Shown: positions 4,724 to 8,523 of the stretch, in pieces
Layout of the letters: each line of letters opens with the position of its first letter
Position numbering within the stretch: position 1 is the stretch's first letter
Source: Deltaproteobacteria bacterium
GTDB lineage: Bacteria > Myxococcota_A > UBA9160 > SZUA-336
NCBI GenBank assembly: GCA_030673955.1
Contig: DAOVBF010000036.1
Location: 1-8,523 of the forward strand
DNA length: 8,523 nucleotides
Direction of reading: 5' to 3'
Notes under the pieces: model-generated
The model's database searches: none
Seen by the model: the letters and a program-made list of their open reading frames with translations, nothing else
What the model was told of the DNA's origin: nothing
Program-made: the position numbers and the translations under genes

Positions 4724-7078
4724 GTGACCGAAGTCCCTGAGTTCACGATCGAGTTCGGCGGCGAGACCGTCCGCGTACCGGCTGAGCTTCCGCTCCTGCC
4801 GATCCGGAACACGGTTGTCTTCCCCGGCACCACGCGGCCGATGAACGTGGGCCGTGCCCCCTCCCTGGCGGCCGTGCGCGCCGCTGCCAAGGGGAACGGC
4901 TTCCTCGCGGTGCTGACCCAGCACAGCCCGGACGTGGAGCACCCGCAGCAGAGCGACCTGCACGAGGTCGGGACCATCACCAAGGTCGTGCAACTGCTCG
5001 ACACGGGGGTTGGTATCTCGGTTGCCGTCGTCGGTCTCGCGCGGTTCCGGCTGCTCCGGCTCGTGGAGAGCGAGGGGATGATGATGGTCCAGTTCGAGGT
5101 TCTGCAGGATCGCCTCGAAGGTACGGCGGAAGCCGAGGCAGCCCGCCGAACCGTGCAGCGCCTGGCCAAGGAGCTGGTGGCTCTGCGGGACGACCTCCCG
5201 GACGAGCTCCAGGAAATGCTGGACCGGATCGAGGATCCCGCGCGACTCGCGGATCTGGTTGGCTTCGGCGCGAATCTCTCACTGGAAGAGAAGGTGGCGC
5301 TGCTCGCACAGCCCGATGTGCTGGCGCGGCTGCGTGTTCTGATTCGGCACCTGATACGCGAGATTCGCGTGGCACAGGTCTCCAAGAGCTTTGCCGAGCG
5401 CGCGGCAGGCGAGATCGATGAGGGAGAGCGCAAGACCCTGCTGCGCGAGCAGCTGCGCAAGATCCGCGAGGAGCTGGGCGAGTCGGACGACCAGGCCGCG
5501 GAGGGGGACGAGCTGCATGAGCGGGTCGAGCGGGCCGCGCTGCCTGACTCGGTGAGCGAGGTGGCGGAGCGGGAGGTCAGCCGCATGGTCGCGCTGCCCG
5601 CCCACTCCCCAGAGCGCTCCGTGATCCGAACCTACGTGGAGTGGATCCTCGATCTGCCCTGGGAGACCGAGAGCGACGATAACCTCGACATCAAGCACGC
5701 CCGGACCATTCTGGACGAGGACCACTACGACCTCGACCGCGTCAAGGAGCGGATTCTCGAATACCTGGCGGTCCGGCGCCTGGTGGAGGACCCCAAGGGT
5801 CCCATCCTCTGCTTCCTGGGGCCTCCGGGTGTGGGCAAGACATCGCTCGGCAAGTCCATCGCGCGGGCCATGGGTCGCGAGTTCGTGCGCACATCGCTGG
5901 GAGGCGTGCGGGACGAGGCCGAGATTCGAGGTCATCGCCGTACCTACGTCGGTGCGCTGCCAGGGCGGATCATCCAGAGCCTGAGGCGGGCGGGCTCGCG
6001 CAATCCCGTCTTTATGATCGACGAGATCGACAAGGTGGGGATGGACTACCGAGGCGACCCGTCGTCCGCACTTCTGGAGGTGCTGGATCCCGAACAGAAC
6101 TCGAGCTTCAGCGATCACTACCTGGAGCTGTCCTTCGACCTCTCGCGGGTGCTCTTCATTGCCACGGCCAACCGCACCGACACGATTCCGCCCCCGCTCC
6201 TGGACCGCATGGAGCTGATCGAGCTTCCGGGCTATACGGCCCGCGAGAAGCTGCAGATTGCAACCACGTTCCTGGTGCCGCGACAGCTCGAGGAGCATGG
6301 CCTCGAGCCCGCTGCGGTCTCCATCTCGGACGAAGCCTTGCTGCGCATCGTCGAGGAGTACACGCGGGAGGCGGGCGTGCGAAATCTGGAGCGGGAAATC
6401 GCCGCGCTCATACGCAAGTCCGCACTCAGTGCCGCCGAGGGCGCGGCCCAGCCGAAGATCGAGGCGGACGATCTGCCGACGCTGCTCGGACCGCCGTCCT
6501 TCACGCGCGAGGTGGCGGAGCGCATCGAGCGGCCCGGTGTCTCCACAGCCTTGGTGTGGACGCCCGTGGGGGGCGACATCGTATTTGTCGAAGCCGCCCT
6601 GATGGAGGGTAAGCCGGGACTTCGCCTGACGGGACAGCTCGGTGACGTGATGCGCGAGTCTGCGGAGACGGCCCTTTCCTATTTGCAGGCCAATGCGGAG
6701 TCCATGGGCATCGATCCCGCCCTGTTCGAGAAGAACCAGATTCACATCCATGTTCCGTCCGGCGCCCTGAAGAAGGATGGCCCATCGGCCGGCGTCACGA
6801 TGCTCGTGGCCCTGGCCAGCCTGCTCATGGACCGGCCCGTGTGCGGTGATCTCGCGATGACGGGGGAGATCACCTTGCGCGGACAGGTCCTGCCGGTCGG
6901 CGGTATCAAGCAGAAGGTGCTTGCCGCACATCGCGCCGGGATCCGCGAGATCATCCTACCGACCCGGAACGAGAAGGATCTCGAGGAGGTTCCCGAAGAG
7001 GTGCGGGAGGCGCTGCGCGTCCATCTGGTGGATCAATCGATCGACGCCATTCGCGAGGCCATTCCTGACCGTGTCTGA
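4724..7078 (+). CDS. lon: ATP-dependent protease Lon
   Basis: Cytosolic AAA+ serine protease (784 residues) that unfolds and degrades damaged and regulatory proteins as a homohexamer. Domains in order: Lon N-terminal substrate-binding domain beginning LPLLPIRNTVVFPG (22-35); a helical linker; the AAA+ module with Walker A GPPGVGKT (366-373, K372) and Walker B MIDEID (D433, E434); and a C-terminal peptidase domain with catalytic Ser688 in DGPSAG and Lys731 in GGIKQK. The Ser-Lys spacing of 43 equals that of E. coli Lon (S679/K722). GTG 4724 was chosen because an upstream in-frame ATG at 4646 precedes the promoter and adds 26 unlike residues. TTG 4712 overlaps the -10. The resulting length equals E. 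coli Lon. No clear Shine-Dalgarno is present, and the start lies 11 bases after the -10. The next gene overlaps its end by eight bases. Confidence 0.97.
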   Translation: MTEVPEFTIEFGGETVRVPAELPLLPIRNTVVFPGTTRPMNVGRAPSLAAVRAAAKGNGFLAVLTQHSPDVEHPQQSDLHEVGTITKVVQLLDTGVGISVAVVGLARFRLLRLVESEGMMMVQFEVLQDRLEGTAEAEAARRTVQRLAKELVALRDDLPDELQEMLDRIEDPARLADLVGFGANLSLEEKVALLAQPDVLARLRVLIRHLIREIRVAQVSKSFAERAAGEIDEGERKTLLREQLRKIREELGESDDQAAEGDELHERVERAALPDSVSEVAEREVSRMVALPAHSPERSVIRTYVEWILDLPWETESDDNLDIKHARTILDEDHYDLDRVKERILEYLAVRRLVEDPKGPILCFLGPPGVGKTSLGKSIARAMGREFVRTSLGGVRDEAEIRGHRRTYVGALPGRIIQSLRRAGSRNPVFMIDEIDKVGMDYRGDPSSALLEVLDPEQNSSFSDHYLELSFDLSRVLFIATANRTDTIPPPLLDRMELIELPGYTAREKLQIATTFLVPRQLEEHGLEPAAVSISDEALLRIVEEYTREAGVRNLEREIAALIRKSALSAAEGAAQPKIEADDLPTLLGPPSFTREVAERIERPGVSTALVWTPVGGDIVFVEAALMEGKPGLRLTGQLGDVMRESAETALSYLQANAESMGIDPALFEKNQIHIHVPSGALKKDGPSAGVTMLVALASLLMDRPVCGDLAMTGEITLRGQVLPVGGIKQKVLAAHRAGIREIILPTRNEKDLEEVPEEVREALRVHLVDQSIDAIREAIPDRV

Positions 7079-8189
7079 AATCGATCGGCCCGTTTCTCCC
7101 TCGTCTCTCTCCGGGCCGCGCTTCTTGCGCCTGGCGCGTACAGACCGTGAGGCGGCGCGCAAGAGTCTGCGTTCCTTTGGACCGGAGGCGCAGGCGCAAG
7201 CCTGCCGCGAGCTGCGGCCCGAGGTGCGCGGTGAGTTTCTCATGCTGCTGGATCATCCCGAGAAGGTGGTGCCGCTCCTGCCCGAGGCAGAGGTTTGTAT
7301 CGGCATCCGGGCCAGCGGCATGTCAGAGGCCGCCTGGCTGCTCGAGCTTGCCACCGACGCACAGCTGCGCGCCTGCTTCGATCTCGACTGCTGGAAGCTC
7401 CACGAGCTGGATCCGCAGCGTGTGCGGGAGTGGATCGACGCCTTGATCGAAGCGGGCCGCGAGGTCCTGCTGCGCGCGCTCCGAGAGGTGGATCTGGAGG
7501 TCTGGGTCCTCGCGCTATGCGCAATGACGGAGGTCGCCGTGGTGGGCAAGGAGGACGAGCCTCCCGACGGCTGGTTCACGGTCGACGGCGTGGTTTACTT
7601 CGGGCCCCGCGAGGATGCCGAGTTCGCCCGCGTCCGAGAGCTCGCGTTGGCGGCCTTCTCGGGTGCACAGGGTCTCTTCTGGCAGCTTGTCTACGGACTT
7701 CTCTTCGAAAGCCCGGCCGAGTGCGAGCAGTACGCGCTGCGCTGGCGCAACGCCCGCCTGAACGATCTCGGGTTTCCGGACCGCGAGCAGGCCATGCGGG
7801 TCTATCGGCCCCTGCGGGCAAAGGAAGCCCAAGTCTGGGAGCAGGCCGGACCCAGCGCAGCTCTGGTTCCATCGGTCGAGCTTCCGAAACGCTTGCAGTC
7901 GACCTTGCTGGGCGAGGCACTTGCAAGACTCTCTCCGAACCGCGCCGCTGACGTGCTTGGCTACGTCCTCGGGGTGGCCAACGCCATCGCCGTGGCCGAC
8001 ACGCTACCGCTCTCGGACCCGGAGTCGATTCCCAAGGCGCTCGACAAGGCCGTGCGCGGGATCGAGGCAGGGCTTCGCGAGCTCGCCCGCGTGCAGGGAA
8101 GGGCGATCCACGACGTTCTCGACCGCACGCGGCCGCTCGATCTGTTCCGGATCGGAGCGACGCTGGATCGAGCGCTGCAAGAGCGGTAA
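7071..8189 (+). CDS. DUF6178 family protein of unknown function
   Basis: A 372-residue soluble, largely helical protein that I assign to DUF6178 from remembered family motifs; no molecular function is established for the family as far as I know. Recognisable pieces are the conserved CFDLDCWK (102-109) followed by LDPQRVREWIDALIEAG (113-129), a central WFTVDGVVYF (168-177), and RWRNARLNDLGFPDREQAMRVYRPL (224-248). The C-terminal 110 residues are helical and less familiar. No signal peptide or membrane helix is seen. GTG 7071 is chosen: it overlaps the lon stop by eight bases, and the earlier frame reads through lon coding sequence as Arg-rich nonsense. A GAGG at 7055-7058 is a weak, distant ribosome-binding site, so translation is probably coupled to lon. 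The tight link to lon and the AAA ATPase downstream suggests a part in protein quality control, but this is inference. Confidence 0.85.
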   Translation: MSEIDRPVSPSSLSGPRFLRLARTDREAARKSLRSFGPEAQAQACRELRPEVRGEFLMLLDHPEKVVPLLPEAEVCIGIRASGMSEAAWLLELATDAQLRACFDLDCWKLHELDPQRVREWIDALIEAGREVLLRALREVDLEVWVLALCAMTEVAVVGKEDEPPDGWFTVDGVVYFGPREDAEFARVRELALAAFSGAQGLFWQLVYGLLFESPAECEQYALRWRNARLNDLGFPDREQAMRVYRPLRAKEAQVWEQAGPSAALVPSVELPKRLQSTLLGEALARLSPNRAADVLGYVLGVANAIAVADTLPLSDPESIPKALDKAVRGIEAGLRELARVQGRAIHDVLDRTRPLDLFRIGATLDRALQER

Positions 8190-8206
8190 CGCTACCGTCC
8201 TTGGCT

Positions 8207-8523
8207 ATGAGCCAGACGGTCGAGGTCGAGGGGGTACGACTCCACCTCGCCCACCCGGACGAGATGCCTGTCTCTTGGGTCGGGCGAGAGGACGTTCTGC
8301 GCGCACTGCTTGCGGCGTGGCACGTGTTGGCTCCCGAGGATCGTCCTATGCATCCGCGGCTCCTCGGTAAGCCCGGCGTTGGCAAGACGACTCTCGCCTA
8401 CGCCGCCGCCTGTCAGCTGAGCCGCCCCGTATTCATCTTTCAGGCGACCATGGATACCCGCCCTGAGGATCTCTTGATCACACCCGTTGTCGCTGCTGAG
8501 GGTGAGATTCGATACGCGGCGAG
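8207..8523 (+). CDS. MoxR-like AAA ATPase, N-terminal part (runs off the window)
   Basis: An open frame of 105 codons with no stop continues past the window edge. A Walker A motif GKPGVGKT is at residues 54-61 (K60, T61), after a WVGRED segment (24-29) at the start of the AAA domain. The following LAYAAACQL helix, VFIFQATMDTRPEDLL and the GEIRYAA stretch fit MoxR/AAA_5-type ATPases, where the ligand-containing loop (typically HPNTDPTDLLG-like) follows Walker A. MoxR proteins are chaperone-like ATPases that often work with von Willebrand factor A-domain partners. Start ATG 8207 lies 17 bases after the DUF6178 stop. No Shine-Dalgarno is visible; TACCGT at 8193-8198 could be a weak -10. Walker B and the C-terminal lid lie outside the window, so subfamily is uncertain. 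Confidence 0.75.
   Translation, partial: MSQTVEVEGVRLHLAHPDEMPVSWVGREDVLRALLAAWHVLAPEDRPMHPRLLGKPGVGKTTLAYAAACQLSRPVFIFQATMDTRPEDLLITPVVAAEGEIRYAA

Noticed and set aside
5279..6931. A 550-codon open frame on the minus strand inside lon
   Set aside because: It mirrors the high-GC codon pattern of lon, has no recognisable domain, and the plus strand encodes all Lon motifs without interruption.

Overview
This 8.5 kb window is high-GC bacterial chromosome with compact, mostly housekeeping content. A diderm outer envelope is inferred from a secreted BON-domain protein (Sec signal peptide ending Ala-Val-Ala). The lon / DUF6178 / AAA-ATPase cluster suggests a deltaproteobacterial-type lineage (Myxococcota, Desulfobacterota or relatives). 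That placement is inference from gene content; there is no rRNA or other marker here. No rRNA, tRNA, CRISPR array, insertion sequence, prophage or obvious foreign segment was seen.

Layout. (1) Positions 1-171 carry no convincing gene but hold two copies of a 40-bp imperfect hairpin repeat, separated by a third hairpin. (2) A dicarboxylate/amino acid:cation symporter (DAACS family) lies on the minus strand at 172-1518. (3) Only 24 bp away and divergent, a plus-strand operon begins: a small uncharacterised protein (1543-1977), a DUF84-type inosine/xanthosine triphosphatase (1977-2546) and a plant-type glutamate-cysteine ligase (2543-3919). Its genes overlap by 1 and 4 bases, so translation is probably coupled. 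(4) A single-gene unit follows: promoter TTGACC-N18-TAGGCT, strong ribosome-binding site, a secreted protein with two BON domains (4061-4585) and a textbook intrinsic terminator (4613-4644). (5) A second promoter with the same hexamers, TTGACC-N16-TAGGCT, drives lon (4724-7078). Lon overlaps a DUF6178 protein (7071-8189) by 8 bases, and a MoxR-like AAA ATPase starts 17 bases later and runs off the window end at 8523.

How the parts work together. The window is rich in stress and homeostasis functions: nucleotide-pool cleaning, the first step of glutathione synthesis, an envelope BON protein and quality-control proteolysis. Lon, DUF6178 and the AAA ATPase look like one transcription unit, which gives the uncharacterised DUF6178 family a context of AAA+ proteostasis.

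The most interesting non-coding signals are: the tandem hairpins, whose six differences all fall in stem positions and include two compensatory pair changes; two promoters with identical hexamers and an inverted repeat in each spacer; and start codons sitting 6-11 bases after -10 motifs, which suggests leaderless or near-leaderless mRNAs for lon and the divergent pair. I found no clearly new multi-gene system. The 144-residue protein and the DUF6178 protein are the main unknowns.
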